DNA of 59,476 nt from Eubacterium sp. Its GTDB lineage: Bacteria; Bacillota; Clostridia; Oscillospirales; Acutalibacteraceae. The stretch covers positions 1 through 59,476 of the forward strand of contig JAFLRY010000008.1 of the NCBI GenBank assembly GCA_022511205.1, in the 5' to 3' direction. The position numbers and the translations under genes were made by a program. Under the pieces are notes generated by a model. It was given only the letters and a program-made list of their open reading frames with translations. It was not told where the DNA came from and ran no database searches. Shown here one piece after another: positions 40,746 to 49,957 of the stretch (position 1 is its first letter; every line of letters starts with the position of its first letter).

Positions 40746-40819
40746 TGGAGCGGGTGAAGGGAATCGAACCCTCGTGTTCAGCTTGGAAGGCTGACATTCT
40801 ACCATTGAACTACACCCGC
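40746..40819 (-). tRNA. tRNA-Gly (UCC)
   Basis: A 74-base cloverleaf with anticodon UCC in loop CTTCCAA, T-arm GTTCGATTCC and encoded CCA. It is the first gene of the operon, about 16 bases from the -10 box. Confidence 0.95.
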
Positions 40820-40834
40820 ACGGGAACGGTCATT

Positions 40835-40863
40835 ATTATAATAAATGACCGCCGAACTGTCAA
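40835..40863 (-). promoter_or_regulatory. Consensus promoter of the tRNA operon
   Basis: On the minus strand TTGACA (40863-40858), 17 bases and TATAAT (40840-40835) match sigma-A in all positions. The -35 box is only 17 bases past the clpE stop. Inverted arms CGGTCATT (40827-40834) and AATGACCG (40844-40851) flank the -10 box. Confidence 0.92.
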
Positions 40864-40879
40864 GAGTTTTTTGAAAAAA

Positions 40880-43171
40880 TCAGTTAATCTTTATTTCAAT
40901 TTTGTCATTTGCAGTCAAATTGAAGCTCTTGATCGCCGTATCCTGATTGAAAACTATAGCAGAAGCAAGCTCGTCTTCAACGTGGCGTCTCACGGAATCG
41001 CGGATGCCTCTGGCATTTTTCTTTGAACCGTAGGAATCTTTTGCGATGAATACGGGAACGGAATCATCCCAGCTGAGCTCTATGCCCTTATCCTTAAGGC
41101 TCTCCTTAAGCTCGTCAAGCATAAGAGAAGCAATCTTTGCGAAGCTGTCGAAGGAAAGGGTGTTAAAGGTGATTATCTCGTCTACCCTGCCGAGAAATTC
41201 CGGTCTGAGGAAGCGCTCCAGCGCCTTCATCGTAACGTCCTTATTGATCTCGTTATCGGATTTGCCGAAGCCCAAGGTAGCCGAATCGGTGGATCCCGCG
41301 TTGGAGGTCATAACGATGATCGTGTTTTCAAAGTTGACGTTTCTGCCCTGGGAATCGGTAATTCTGCCCTCGTCAAGAATTTGAAGCAGAATGTTGAGAA
41401 CGTCCTTATGCGCCTTTTCGATCTCATCAAAGAGAATAACACTGTAGGGCTTTCTGCGTACCTTTTCAGTAAGCTGACCCGCATCGTCATAGCCAATATA
41501 TCCCGGAGGCGAGCCGATGATCCTCGATACGCTGAATTTCTCCATATACTCGCTCATATCAAGGCGTATGAGCGTTTCGGGAGAATCAAAAAGCGCTTCC
41601 GCAAGCTGCTTAACCAGCTCCGTTTTACCAACGCCCGTTGGACCCACGAAAATGAAGGACTGGGGATGCTTTCTCGGGCTTATCTGCACTCTGCCCCTTC
41701 GAACAGCGGCGGCTACCTTTTCGATCGCCTCGTCCTGACCTACTATATGCTTTTTGAGATCATCCTCAAGAGAAGCAAGCTTCTTTAAATCCCCTGCCTC
41801 GATCTTTGCGGCGGGAATACCCGTCCACATAGAAACTACCTTGGCGAGATCCTGCTCCTGCACCTGATTGTCCTTTGCCCTTTCGGCAAGCTCAGGAAGC
41901 TTCTGATCCAACTGCATAGCCTCTGATTTCAGCCTTGAAACAAGCTCGTAATCGATCTCATTATTATCATTGGGCTGGGAAGCGTTGTCTATACTTTCGA
42001 GAAGCTTGTGCTTTTTCTCCAGCATAAGCTGATATTCGGAAATGGCAGGATTGCGCAGGTTTGCGCAGGTGCAAGCTTCATCGAGCAAATCAATCGCCTT
42101 ATCGGGCAGATAACGATCCGTTACGAAGCGCTCGGACATAGTTACCGCCCTGCGAACGAGAGAATCCGAAATAGAAACCTTGTGATAATTTTCATAATAC
42201 GCCTTGATGCCAAGCAGCATTCTGTAAGCGTCGTCAATAGACGGCTCTTCGATCTTGATGGGCTGGAAGCGGCGCTCAAGGGCAGCGTCCTTTTCGATAT
42301 ATTTTCTGTATTCGTTAAAGGTGGTGGCACCGATAACCTGTATCTCCCCTCTTGAAAGAGCAGGTTTTAAAATATTGGCGGCATTCATCGTGCCTTCGCT
42401 GTCTCCCGTACCTACGAGGTTATGGACTTCGTCAATAAAGAGAATGATATTGCCCTCACTCTTTACCTCGTCAACAAGCCCCTTGATCCTGCCCTCAAAC
42501 TGACCCCTGAACTGAGTGCCGGCAACGAGAGCCGTTAAATCAAGCAAATAAATCTCCTTATTCATAAGGCGCGCAGGGACTTCCCCCTTGGCGATGCGAA
42601 TAGCAAGACCCTCGGCGATGGCAGTTTTACCTACGCCCGGCTCACCGATAAGGCAGGGGTTGTTTTTCGTTCTCCTGCAAAGGATCTGCACGGCACGGGA
42701 AATCTCGTTTTCCCTGCCGATGATATTGTCTATCTCTCCTCTTTTCGCCCTGCTCGTTAAATTGTTACAGTAGCTGTTGAGGAATTTCCTTGAATCTTCG
42801 GGAGCTTTCTTGCCCTGCTTCTTTGAACCTTTATTTTTCTTCTCGTCCTTAGAGGAATTTGAGCCGTTTACAAGATTTGCAAAGGGAAAGGTCTGCGCTC
42901 CGTCCATATTCTCCTGATTGAACATTTCGCCGAGGGCGTCAAAATTGAAATCGCCCATATTTTCCATAAACTCGCTCATCTGCTCGGAGGCGATCTCCAG
43001 CTCCTCGTCCGACACACCCAGCTGATCTATCATCTGATTAATAGAGCCAACGTTGAGCTCTCTGGCGCATCTTATGCAGAGTCCCTCAGGCGTAAGCTTG
43101 CCGTCTTCCATCTTTTGAATAAATACCACCGCAGGTCGCTCACCGCACCTGCTGCACATTTGTTTTTTCAT
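40880..43171 (-). CDS. clpE: Clp-family AAA+ unfoldase with N-terminal zinc finger (ClpE-like)
   Basis: The 763-residue ATPase begins with a four-Cys zinc finger (Cys6, 9, 32, 35: CSRCGERP ... LCIRCAREL), as in ClpE. Two AAA+ modules follow: [15 protein letters not shown] with LLFIDEVHN-type Walker B ([12 protein letters not shown]), then [16 protein letters not shown] with [14 protein letters not shown] middle segment of coiled-coil character separates them. [10 protein letters not shown] matches the LGF/IGF loop that docks on ClpP, so it should feed substrates to ClpP. No ClpC-type N-terminal repeats are present. It ends the long ruvC-to-clpE run and lies 47 bases after pgsA. No convincing CtsR heat-shock operator is visible upstream. 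Confidence 0.88.
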   Translation of the reverse strand: MKKQMCSRCGERPAVVFIQKMEDGKLTPEGLCIRCARELNVGSINQMIDQLGVSDEELEIASEQMSEFMENMGDFNFDALGEMFNQENMDGAQTFPFANLVNGSNSSKDEKKNKGSKKQGKKAPEDSRKFLNSYCNNLTSRAKRGEIDNIIGRENEISRAVQILCRRTKNNPCLIGEPGVGKTAIAEGLAIRIAKGEVPARLMNKEIYLLDLTALVAGTQFRGQFEGRIKGLVDEVKSEGNIILFIDEVHNLVGTGDSEGTMNAANILKPALSRGEIQVIGATTFNEYRKYIEKDAALERRFQPIKIEEPSIDDAYRMLLGIKAYYENYHKVSISDSLVRRAVTMSERFVTDRYLPDKAIDLLDEACTCANLRNPAISEYQLMLEKKHKLLESIDNASQPNDNNEIDYELVSRLKSEAMQLDQKLPELAERAKDNQVQEQDLAKVVSMWTGIPAAKIEAGDLKKLASLEDDLKKHIVGQDEAIEKVAAAVRRGRVQISPRKHPQSFIFVGPTGVGKTELVKQLAEALFDSPETLIRLDMSEYMEKFSVSRIIGSPPGYIGYDDAGQLTEKVRRKPYSVILFDEIEKAHKDVLNILLQILDEGRITDSQGRNVNFENTIIVMTSNAGSTDSATLGFGKSDNEINKDVTMKALERFLRPEFLGRVDEIITFNTLSFDSFAKIASLMLDELKESLKDKGIELSWDDSVPVFIAKDSYGSKKNARGIRDSVRRHVEDELASAIVFNQDTAIKSFNLTANDKIEIKIN

Positions 43172-43218
43172 TGAAAAGTGTATTCTCCTTTGAATTAGTC
43201 AAAGCAAATTAAATCCAA

Positions 43219-43848
43219 TTAATCTGATTCTTCATTTTTTGCGTTCTTTTCTTTAAGCTGCTTGATAAAGCCCGGGGCGTAGCCGAAAAGCGAACCAAGA
43301 GTGAACGCGGCGGAAATGCCAACGAGTATCCAAGTGATCGCGTTCGGAAGCGTGAAGCCCAGCATTTCGCAAAGCGCGCCGTTTTCTCCAACGGCAAGAA
43401 CGGTTATCATTACAACGCAGAACACGAGCGTTGCAAGCTTGCCCCATATCTCCGCCGCAAAGGGCTTGAAGCCGTTGATGATAAGTATCAAGCCGCCAAC
43501 CACCATTATTATCTCTTTTGCTATAAAGAACATAAAGAGGTATTTAATGGCATTGTCGCTGTATTTGAAAATAAGTACGATAACAATAGATATCTGCGAA
43601 AGCTTATCAGCTATGGGATCGAGCACCTTGCCGAGCGCCGAGACCTGATTGAGCTTTCTTGCCAGCATACCGTCAAACCAGTCGGTAAGCTCCGCAATCG
43701 CTATAACGATAACCGCCAAGATAAAGTGATCCTTAATAAGAAGCACCGCGAAAACGGGAATCAGCAGGATTCTCATAAACGAGAGAAAGTTGGGGATCGT
43801 TTTCCATCCCTGAAAAAGTTCCTTTAAATATTTTTTAAAACCTTCCAT
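43219..43848 (-). CDS. pgsA: CDP-diacylglycerol-glycerol-3-phosphate 3-phosphatidyltransferase
   Basis: PgsA makes phosphatidylglycerol phosphate from CDP-diacylglycerol and glycerol-3-phosphate in the membrane. The CDP-alcohol phosphotransferase signature is complete: DWFDGMLARKLNQVSALGKV followed by LDPIADK (D-x2-DG-x2-AR-x8-G-x3-D-x3-D). About five membrane helices are visible. The 209-residue length is normal, with a charged tail. AGGAG precedes the ATG. A related cardiolipin-type alcohol transferase cannot be excluded. Confidence 0.88.
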   Translation of the reverse strand: MEGFKKYLKELFQGWKTIPNFLSFMRILLIPVFAVLLIKDHFILAVIVIAIAELTDWFDGMLARKLNQVSALGKVLDPIADKLSQISIVIVLIFKYSDNAIKYLFMFFIAKEIIMVVGGLILIINGFKPFAAEIWGKLATLVFCVVMITVLAVGENGALCEMLGFTLPNAITWILVGISAAFTLGSLFGYAPGFIKQLKEKNAKNEESD

Positions 43849-43858
43849 TTTGCATCTC

Positions 43859-44527
43859 CTATATCATCAACAATGGGTTAAATTTATTTATAAAGTTTAT
43901 AACGGCGCTTGAGTCGATTTGATCGATAAAGTCGCCCGAGCCGGCAAAATAAGTAACGAAGAAGTTTCCCACCGCCGCAACGGCAATAAGTACAATAAGC
44001 GCCTTGACCGCTCCGAGAGCCGCGCCGAGAAATCTGTTTGTATTCTTAAAGGGCGCATTATCCTTTTTGCTCGCCTTGTCGATAATGGCGAGCAGGATGC
44101 CTGTTACGATAAAGAACACAACGGCTATAACGATAAAGAGAACGATTTTACCGCTGAGAATAGCAATTGGATCTACCACGTTTTGCATTATTCCCTGTGA
44201 GGCAGCCTCGGCACTGACGTTGTTCAAAAATGAAAGATCGGTAATGTTTTTTAACGCCTCGGGCAAATTGTTAACAATTTCCCTGATGCCTTCAACCGCT
44301 CCGTCCAGCCCCGTGCTTTCCACGGATTGCGACACCTGAGCGTTTATCGTCTCTCTTAAAAGAGCGTTATATAGCGGCTCACTGCAGTTTTTTGCAACGA
44401 AATAGCAAATGGGTATTCCCAAAATTGATCTTGCAAGGGATAAAATTGCCATTAAAAAGCCCCTGAAATAACCGCTGATTATTATAATGATCGCTACTGC
44501 TATCAGCACAATATCTATGATATTCAT
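43859..44527 (-). CDS. CvpA-family membrane protein
   Basis: This ~222-residue protein has four hydrophobic segments, and its start (NIIDIVLIAVAIIIIISGYF, then RGFLMAILSLARSILG) fits the CvpA/colicin V production family of small membrane proteins. The function is poorly defined. The ATG at 44527 has AGGAGG at the best distance; the ATG at 44533 is only two bases away from it. It sits ten bases upstream of pgsA in the same orientation. Confidence 0.75.
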   Translation of the reverse strand: MNIIDIVLIAVAIIIIISGYFRGFLMAILSLARSILGIPICYFVAKNCSEPLYNALLRETINAQVSQSVESTGLDGAVEGIREIVNNLPEALKNITDLSFLNNVSAEAASQGIMQNVVDPIAILSGKIVLFIVIAVVFFIVTGILLAIIDKASKKDNAPFKNTNRFLGAALGAVKALIVLIAVAAVGNFFVTYFAGSGDFIDQIDSSAVINFINKFNPLLMI

Positions 44528-44588
44528 ATTCATTTCCTCCTATGTGTTCGCTAAAGTAATATAATCAATCAAAAGCAGATCGATCGGC

Positions 44589-45761
44589 CTAATTTATAAG
44601 CTCAAGCCCGGAGCTTCGCAGACCGAATATCTTTGATGACATCTGCCTGATCTCGCTGTAGGAATCATCCACGGGAAGTCTGAGCGTTTCTTTACCGTTT
44701 CTCATTTTAAACGAGATTATTTCACCGCCTGTGAGCGCCGTCATTTCCGTGCCTGAGGCTGTAACATCCTTGATCTGCGATGAGATTTGCGCCTGTGATT
44801 TTATCTCGCCTGAGGGCTTGACAAAAGAAATCGTATTATCCGGAGCGCCCGCATATTCACCGAAAGCGATAATTAGATTATCAGACGGGTTATAGCAATA
44901 AGCAACCGTATTGATGCTTCCCTGAGCGTACACGGGGATCTCCTTTTCAAGGGAATCTATCACGCTTACAAAATCGTTTCCGACAACGTACAGATCATTT
45001 GACGCAAAGTGAATATCAAGGATCAAGGAGCCGGTATACTCAAATTTAACCTTTGGCTCATTGTAGCCGACGGGCATAACGTAAAGCGTTGATTTGATCT
45101 TAGCGTTTTCGGAATTCATAACGATAAAGGCAACGTATCTGCTGTTATCGCTGATAGCGATACCCGTAATATATCCTCCGCCGATGTCGTAATTCATTCT
45201 TTCGTTAAAGGATTTTCCGTAAACCGTAACGCGGCTCTTTTGAATACCCGAAACGGTGGCAACGGCAACAACGCCGGTATCGGAAACGTCGGCGCAAAGA
45301 ATATCGCCGTCTATCGAATTTTCGTAAACGTTTTCCGTGGCACTGTCAAGCCTGTAGATATTCGCTCCCTGATCGAACAGTACGGAATAACCGCCGCTGA
45401 CACGAAGGATCGGGTTTGCGTATCCGTGCTCATCCTTTATCTTCTCCTGCGCGTTGGAGGAGTTTATAACGGTGTAGACGGAATCGTTTAGAATAGCTAT
45501 TTTATTGCCGATAACGGCAAGATGAGCCTCTCCCCCGCCGCTGAAGTGATAGGGAAATTTGCTGCCGTCCGAAACAGATTCGGATATTCCGGAGCTCTCG
45601 CCCACGGAATCAAACAAGCCCTTAAAATCGATCTCGCTGATTTTCAGAGCGGCAATGCCGACGATAATAACGATCAAAACCGCCCATATGATCGCGCGCC
45701 GCTTATTCTTTTTTCTCTCTTTTCTTTCTCTGCGTTCGTTTTCACGCTGATTAGATGCCAT
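44589..45761 (-). CDS. DUF5711-type membrane-anchored beta-propeller-like protein
   Basis: The ~390-residue protein has a highly charged N-terminus (ENERRERKERKKNKRR), one membrane helix (~25-45) and a large outer region of repeated beta-strands (AHLAVIGNKIAILND-like blades: HLAVIGNKIAILNDSVYTVI, GGYSVLFDQGANIYRLD, TGVVAVATVSGI). It resembles the DUF5711 family known from Clostridia, with a beta-propeller look and no known function. ATG at 45761 follows AGGA by ten bases. It lies between truA and cvpA on the same strand. Confidence 0.65.
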   Translation of the reverse strand: MASNQRENERRERKERKKNKRRAIIWAVLIVIIVGIAALKISEIDFKGLFDSVGESSGISESVSDGSKFPYHFSGGGEAHLAVIGNKIAILNDSVYTVINSSNAQEKIKDEHGYANPILRVSGGYSVLFDQGANIYRLDSATENVYENSIDGDILCADVSDTGVVAVATVSGIQKSRVTVYGKSFNERMNYDIGGGYITGIAISDNSRYVAFIVMNSENAKIKSTLYVMPVGYNEPKVKFEYTGSLILDIHFASNDLYVVGNDFVSVIDSLEKEIPVYAQGSINTVAYCYNPSDNLIIAFGEYAGAPDNTISFVKPSGEIKSQAQISSQIKDVTASGTEMTALTGGEIISFKMRNGKETLRLPVDDSYSEIRQMSSKIFGLRSSGLELIN

Positions 45762-45784
45762 ATTTTTCAAGTCCTATTTTGCGA

Positions 45785-46531
45785 TCAATTATCGCTGTTA
45801 TAATTTACCTTGTTAAGATATAAGCCCTGTGGCGGAGCAGTCTTTCCCGCCCTGCTCCTTTCTCCGCTGTCTATAACAGACTTAAGCTCTCCGCTTTTGA
45901 TCTTGCCCTCGTTTACAAAGAGCAGAGTACCCACCATAATGCGCACCATATTGTAGAGGAAGCCGTCTGCCTCAACCTTGAAATAAACGGTTTCACTCTC
46001 TCTGTAAACCTCAAAATTATAAACTGTTCTCACAGTGTCTTCCACGTCGGAGCGGGAGGAGCAAAAGCCGCGAAAATCGTGAGTGCCTAAAAACGCTTTC
46101 GCTTCATCGTTGAGATAACCGGCGTTTATCGGGTATCTGTAATGAAACGCGTAATTATTCAGAAACGGATCGCGGATTTTTCCGTTATACAGTTTATATA
46201 CATACTCTTTTGAAACGGTGCAGTATCTTGGGTGGAAATCATCGTTCACCTCACGGCAATTCAATACCGCAATATCCTTTGGCAGATAGGTGTTTAACGC
46301 CATAACGATCTTTTCGTTATCTATATTTTTATCAGTTTTAAATGAAACGAAATAAGCGTTTGCGTGAACGCCGCTGTCAGTCCTGCTGCAGCCCTTGATA
46401 TCAAGCCTTTCGCCAAAGAGCTTTTCAACCGCGTCCTGAAACACTTCCTGCACCGTCACGGCGTTTTTCTGCACCTGCCAGCCGTGATAGCGCGAACCGT
46501 CATAACTGATTTCAAGCAATAAATTTCTCAT
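45785..46531 (-). CDS. truA: tRNA pseudouridine(38-40) synthase TruA
   Basis: TruA makes pseudouridine in the anticodon arm (positions 38-40). The start ATG at 46531 overlaps the ecfT stop (ATGA), giving 248 residues; longer frames lie in ecfT. The motif GCSRTDSGVHA holds the catalytic Asp; LLEISYDGSRYHGWQ at the N-terminus and FLYNMVRIMVGTLL near the C-terminus are typical. It is co-transcribed with the ECF module, an arrangement common in Firmicutes. Confidence 0.96.
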   Translation of the reverse strand: MRNLLLEISYDGSRYHGWQVQKNAVTVQEVFQDAVEKLFGERLDIKGCSRTDSGVHANAYFVSFKTDKNIDNEKIVMALNTYLPKDIAVLNCREVNDDFHPRYCTVSKEYVYKLYNGKIRDPFLNNYAFHYRYPINAGYLNDEAKAFLGTHDFRGFCSSRSDVEDTVRTVYNFEVYRESETVYFKVEADGFLYNMVRIMVGTLLFVNEGKIKSGELKSVIDSGERSRAGKTAPPQGLYLNKVNYNSDN

Positions 46532-47340
46532 ATCACAGCCGCCGTAAGCGTGTTGAAAAAAAGCACCAGCGCTATAAAAGCAGCGATCACGGCAAGGGCA
46601 AGATAATCTCTTGCCTGCATTTTCAGCACCTTCATTTTTGTTCTGCCTTCTCCCCCTCTGTAGCATCTGCATTCCATTGCGTAAGCAAGATCAAACGCGG
46701 CTCTGAAGGAGGAAACGAATAACGGTATTATAACCGGTACAAGCGCCTTTGCTCTTTTAATAAGATTTCCCGATTCCATATCGGCGCCCCTTGATTTCTG
46801 CGCCGCGGTGATCTTTTCGATCTCCTCGATAAGGGTGGGAATAAAGCGAAGGGCGATCGTCATGATCATCGCGATCGAATGAACGTCTATTTTTATATAT
46901 TTCAGCGGCTTCAAAAGCCTTTCGATAGCGTCTGTAAGATCGGTTGGAGATGTGGTATAGGTAAGCATTGATCCCTCTACGATAAGCACGATTATTCTGA
47001 CCGCCATGAAAATCGCCGAATAAACACCGTCCTTTTTTATAACGAAACTTCCGATGGTGACAAGCGGCTCTCCACTGCCGTAAAGCAGATTTAAAAGCGC
47101 CGTAAGCACGATTATCAGCGTTAAGGGCTTCAAGCTTTTGAGCACCGTTTTAACGGGTATCTGACTTACCAATACTATTATCACCGAAAAAAGCACGGCA
47201 AAAGCAAGAGAAATAAAATTTTTACTTAAAAACAGCGTTACGATGACCATCATCGTCAAGATGATCTTCATTCGGGGATCGAGCCTGTGAACGACTGATT
47301 TCCCTGGGAAATACTGCCCTATCGTTATATCGCCTATCAT
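46528..47340 (-). CDS. ecfT: Energy-coupling factor transmembrane protein EcfT
   Basis: EcfT links the two ATPases to exchangeable substrate-binding S-components for vitamin or metal uptake. The 270-residue protein has about five helices and the ATPase-coupling helices with Ala-Arg/Ser-Arg-Gly motifs, here AAQKSRGADMESG and FAYAMECRCYRGGEGRT-like (AYAMECRCYRGGEGRTKMKV). The start overlaps the ecfA2 stop by four bases. No S-component gene is present in the window, so this is a general (group II) module. Confidence 0.93.
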   Translation of the reverse strand: MIGDITIGQYFPGKSVVHRLDPRMKIILTMMVIVTLFLSKNFISLAFAVLFSVIIVLVSQIPVKTVLKSLKPLTLIIVLTALLNLLYGSGEPLVTIGSFVIKKDGVYSAIFMAVRIIVLIVEGSMLTYTTSPTDLTDAIERLLKPLKYIKIDVHSIAMIMTIALRFIPTLIEEIEKITAAQKSRGADMESGNLIKRAKALVPVIIPLFVSSFRAAFDLAYAMECRCYRGGEGRTKMKVLKMQARDYLALAVIAAFIALVLFFNTLTAAVI

Positions 47341-48242
47341 ACCGTCACTTCCTTTCCGCGTTTTAGGCGGTTCGGATCTGATTTGCTTTGCCTAAGGAGC
47401 CTGTTAAGCTCCTTAACGCCTTCGGAAACGGTGAAGATATCCGTTCTGCAATTCACTCCGCTTGCTTTAAGCTTTAAGAAAACTTCGGTTATCTGCGGAA
47501 CGTTGAGCCCCATTTTTTTGAGCTCCTCGCCGTGGGCATAAACCTTGGGAACAGAGCCGAACAGCGCAACGGAGCCCTTGTTCATAACGAGCACCTTATT
47601 GCAGATTTTCGCCACGTCCTCCATAGAGTGGGAAACCAAAACAACGGTGTTATCCGCCATATTGCGGTAATCCTTAATCAGCTTAAGAATGGTCTCTCTG
47701 CCCTTTGGATCAAGCCCCGCGCAGGGTTCGTCAAGGATAAGCACCTCCGGCTCCATTGCGATAATGGAAGCTATCGCAACGCGCCTTTTCTGCCCGCCCG
47801 AGAGATCAAAGGGAGATTTGCTTTCAAGGGAGCGGTCTATCCCAACGAAGTCCATGCTCCTGTAAACGCGCTCTTTTATCTCCTCGTCGCTGAGTCCCAT
47901 CTGCTTCGGGCCGAAGGCGATCTCCTTAAAAACGTTTTCCTCAAAGATCTGATATTCGGGATACTGAAAGCAAAGCCCCACCGCAAAGCGAACTCTTCTT
48001 ATTTTTCGCCTGTTTTCCTTAGCCCATATATCGTTGCCGTCTAAAAACACAGTACCCGCGTGAGGCTCAAGAAGCCCGTTGCAATGCTGGATAAGCGTTG
48101 ATTTTCCGCTTCCCGTGTGACCGATTATGCCCAACAGATCGCCTTTTTCTATCTCAAGATCAACGTCCTTGATTGCGGCGGTTTCAAAGGGAGTGCCAAC
48201 GCTATACAGGTATTTTAAATTTTCACAAACTAAAACAGCCAA
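47337..48242 (-). CDS. ecfA2: Energy-coupling factor ATPase EcfA2
   Basis: This ABC ATPase (~301 residues) has Walker A GHTGSGKSTLI, Q-loop CFQYPEYQIFEE, signature LSGGQKRRVAIAS and Walker B VLILDEPCAGLDPKG. The start is TTG at 48242 with GGAGG seven bases upstream, just after the ecfA1 stop; the open frame to 48281 is overlap. It pairs with EcfA1 as a heterodimer to power ECF uptake. Confidence 0.94.
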   Translation of the reverse strand: MAVLVCENLKYLYSVGTPFETAAIKDVDLEIEKGDLLGIIGHTGSGKSTLIQHCNGLLEPHAGTVFLDGNDIWAKENRRKIRRVRFAVGLCFQYPEYQIFEENVFKEIAFGPKQMGLSDEEIKERVYRSMDFVGIDRSLESKSPFDLSGGQKRRVAIASIIAMEPEVLILDEPCAGLDPKGRETILKLIKDYRNMADNTVVLVSHSMEDVAKICNKVLVMNKGSVALFGSVPKVYAHGEELKKMGLNVPQITEVFLKLKASGVNCRTDIFTVSEGVKELNRLLRQSKSDPNRLKRGKEVTV

Positions 48243-48244
48243 TA

Positions 48245-49090
48245 TTAGTCCTCCAAAGCGCACCTTATAAATTCCGCGCAATCCTCCGCGTTTAAAATGG
48301 TTTTTTCGCTTTTCAGCCCTGCGGAGTAAATGAGCTCCGTTGCCTGCGGAACGTCAAGCCCCATAGCCTTGACCTCGTCAACGTGTGAAAAAACATTTTC
48401 GGGCGTATCGTCAAGCTTTACTTCACCGTCATTTATAACGACTACTCTGTCAGCCTGAACCGCCTCGTCCATATAATGTGTTATGAGAACGATCGTTATA
48501 CCATCTTCCCGATTGAGCTTTTTAATAGTTTCCAAAACCTCTTTTCTGCCGCTTGGGTCAAGCATAGCAGTAGGCTCATCGAGTACGATACATTTCGGCT
48601 TCATCGCAATGATCCCCGCAACGGCAACGCGCTGCTTCTGACCGCCCGAAAGCTTATGGGGCGCTTTATCCTTAAGCTCGTAGATACCAACGGTTTTCAT
48701 CGCTTCGTCAACCCGTCTGCGGCATTCGTCAGAGGGTACGCCGAGATTTTCAACACCGAAAGCGACATCCTCCTCAACGATCGAGGCAACGATCTGATTG
48801 TCGGGATTCTGAAAAACCATTCCAACGTTTTTGCGTATTTCATAAACGTTTTCCTCGCTGTTTGTTTCAATACCGTCAACGATCACTCTGCCGCTTTGAG
48901 GAACGAGGATACCGTTTATAAGCTTTGCAACCGTGGATTTGCCTGAGCCGTTATGACCAAGCACCGCAACGAAGCTTCCCGCTTCAATGGTAAGGCTGAG
49001 GTTTTTGATAACGTCTACCCTCTCCGAATTGGGGTCTTCCTCATCGAGTATATAGGAAAAATCCACGTTTTCAAATTCAATAAGTTTCAT
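48245..49090 (-). CDS. ecfA1: Energy-coupling factor ATPase EcfA1
   Basis: This ABC ATPase (281 residues) has Walker A GHNGSGKSTVAK, Q-loop VFQNPDNQIVAS, signature LSGGQKQRVAVAG and Walker B CIVLDEPTAMLDPSG, the usual EcfA1 form. It directly follows the methyltransferase gene and precedes ecfA2 and ecfT, so the whole core module A1-A2-T is present. Confidence 0.94.
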   Translation of the reverse strand: MKLIEFENVDFSYILDEEDPNSERVDVIKNLSLTIEAGSFVAVLGHNGSGKSTVAKLINGILVPQSGRVIVDGIETNSEENVYEIRKNVGMVFQNPDNQIVASIVEEDVAFGVENLGVPSDECRRRVDEAMKTVGIYELKDKAPHKLSGGQKQRVAVAGIIAMKPKCIVLDEPTAMLDPSGRKEVLETIKKLNREDGITIVLITHYMDEAVQADRVVVINDGEVKLDDTPENVFSHVDEVKAMGLDVPQATELIYSAGLKSEKTILNAEDCAEFIRCALED

Positions 49091-49957
49091 TTACTTTGTC
49101 CAGACAGCGGAAGCACCGCAGGGAAGTACCTCCCCGTTTGACGAAACGGGAAGCCCGATCTCGTCCGCGCTTACGCTGCCGCCCTTTTCTTTCACTATAA
49201 TATCATCAAGAATATATTTCATAACGGAAGCGGAAAGCCCCGTAGTGTACGAATTTAAAAGCACCGTTAAGGCATCGTCCGAAAGCACGTCTTTGATCAG
49301 CATAATGAAATCGTAAAGCGATTCCTCCAAGTGCCATATCTCGCCCTTCGGACCTCTGCCGTAGGATGGAGGATCAAGGATAATAATATCGTACTTGTTT
49401 CCGCGCCTGATCTCACGCTGAACGAATTTGATGCAATCGTCAACGATCCATCTGCAGGGTCTGTCGCTTAATCCCGAGGCTTCCACGTTTTCCTTTGCCC
49501 AGAGGGTCATACCCTTTGAGGCGTCAACGTGAACTACCGAAGCCCCCTCTTTAAGGCAAGCCACAGTAGCGCCGCCCGTGTAGGCAAAGAGATTGAGCAC
49601 CTTAACGTCTTTTCGGCCGCTGTTTCTGATGATCTCGCGGATCATATCCCAGTTAACAGCCTGCTCGGGGAAAAGCCCCGTGTGCTTGAAGCCCATGGTT
49701 TTAACGTTAAAGGTCAGATCCTTATAACGCACCTGCCATACGGGAGGTAAATTTTTATATACCTCCCACTGTCCGCCGCCCGTGCGGGAACGGATATAGC
49801 GGGCGTCCGCCTTATACCAGAGCTTATTTATTCTTTCACTTTTCCATATTACTTGGGGATCGGGACGAACAAGCACCTGTTTTCCCCAGCGCTCCAGCTT
49901 CTCGCCGCCTGAGCAGTCGATAAGCTCGTAATCATTCCAGTCTTTCGTATATCTCAT
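49091..49957 (-). CDS. Class I SAM-dependent RNA methyltransferase (RlmI/RlmK-like)
   Basis: The 288-residue protein has the SAM-binding motif VLNLFAYTGGATVACLKEG, acidic VVHVDASKGM, and LDPPSYGRGPKGE, as in RlmI-type enzymes that methylate 23S rRNA. The N-terminal PUA domain of full RlmI is missing; instead ~90 residues of beta structure precede the catalytic domain (RSRTGGGQWEVYK). The start codon shares one base with the glmM stop, so the genes are coupled. The target base is unknown. Confidence 0.8.
   Translation of the reverse strand: MRYTKDWNDYELIDCSGGEKLERWGKQVLVRPDPQVIWKSERINKLWYKADARYIRSRTGGGQWEVYKNLPPVWQVRYKDLTFNVKTMGFKHTGLFPEQAVNWDMIREIIRNSGRKDVKVLNLFAYTGGATVACLKEGASVVHVDASKGMTLWAKENVEASGLSDRPCRWIVDDCIKFVQREIRRGNKYDIIILDPPSYGRGPKGEIWHLEESLYDFIMLIKDVLSDDALTVLLNSYTTGLSASVMKYILDDIIVKEKGGSVSADEIGLPVSSNGEVLPCGASAVWTK

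Noticed and set aside
43188-43204. CTTTGA ... TCAAAG inverted repeat upstream of clpE as a CtsR operator
   Set aside because: CtsR sites are tandem AGTCAAA-type heptads; only one half fits, and the other half overlaps the AAGGAG ribosome binding site.
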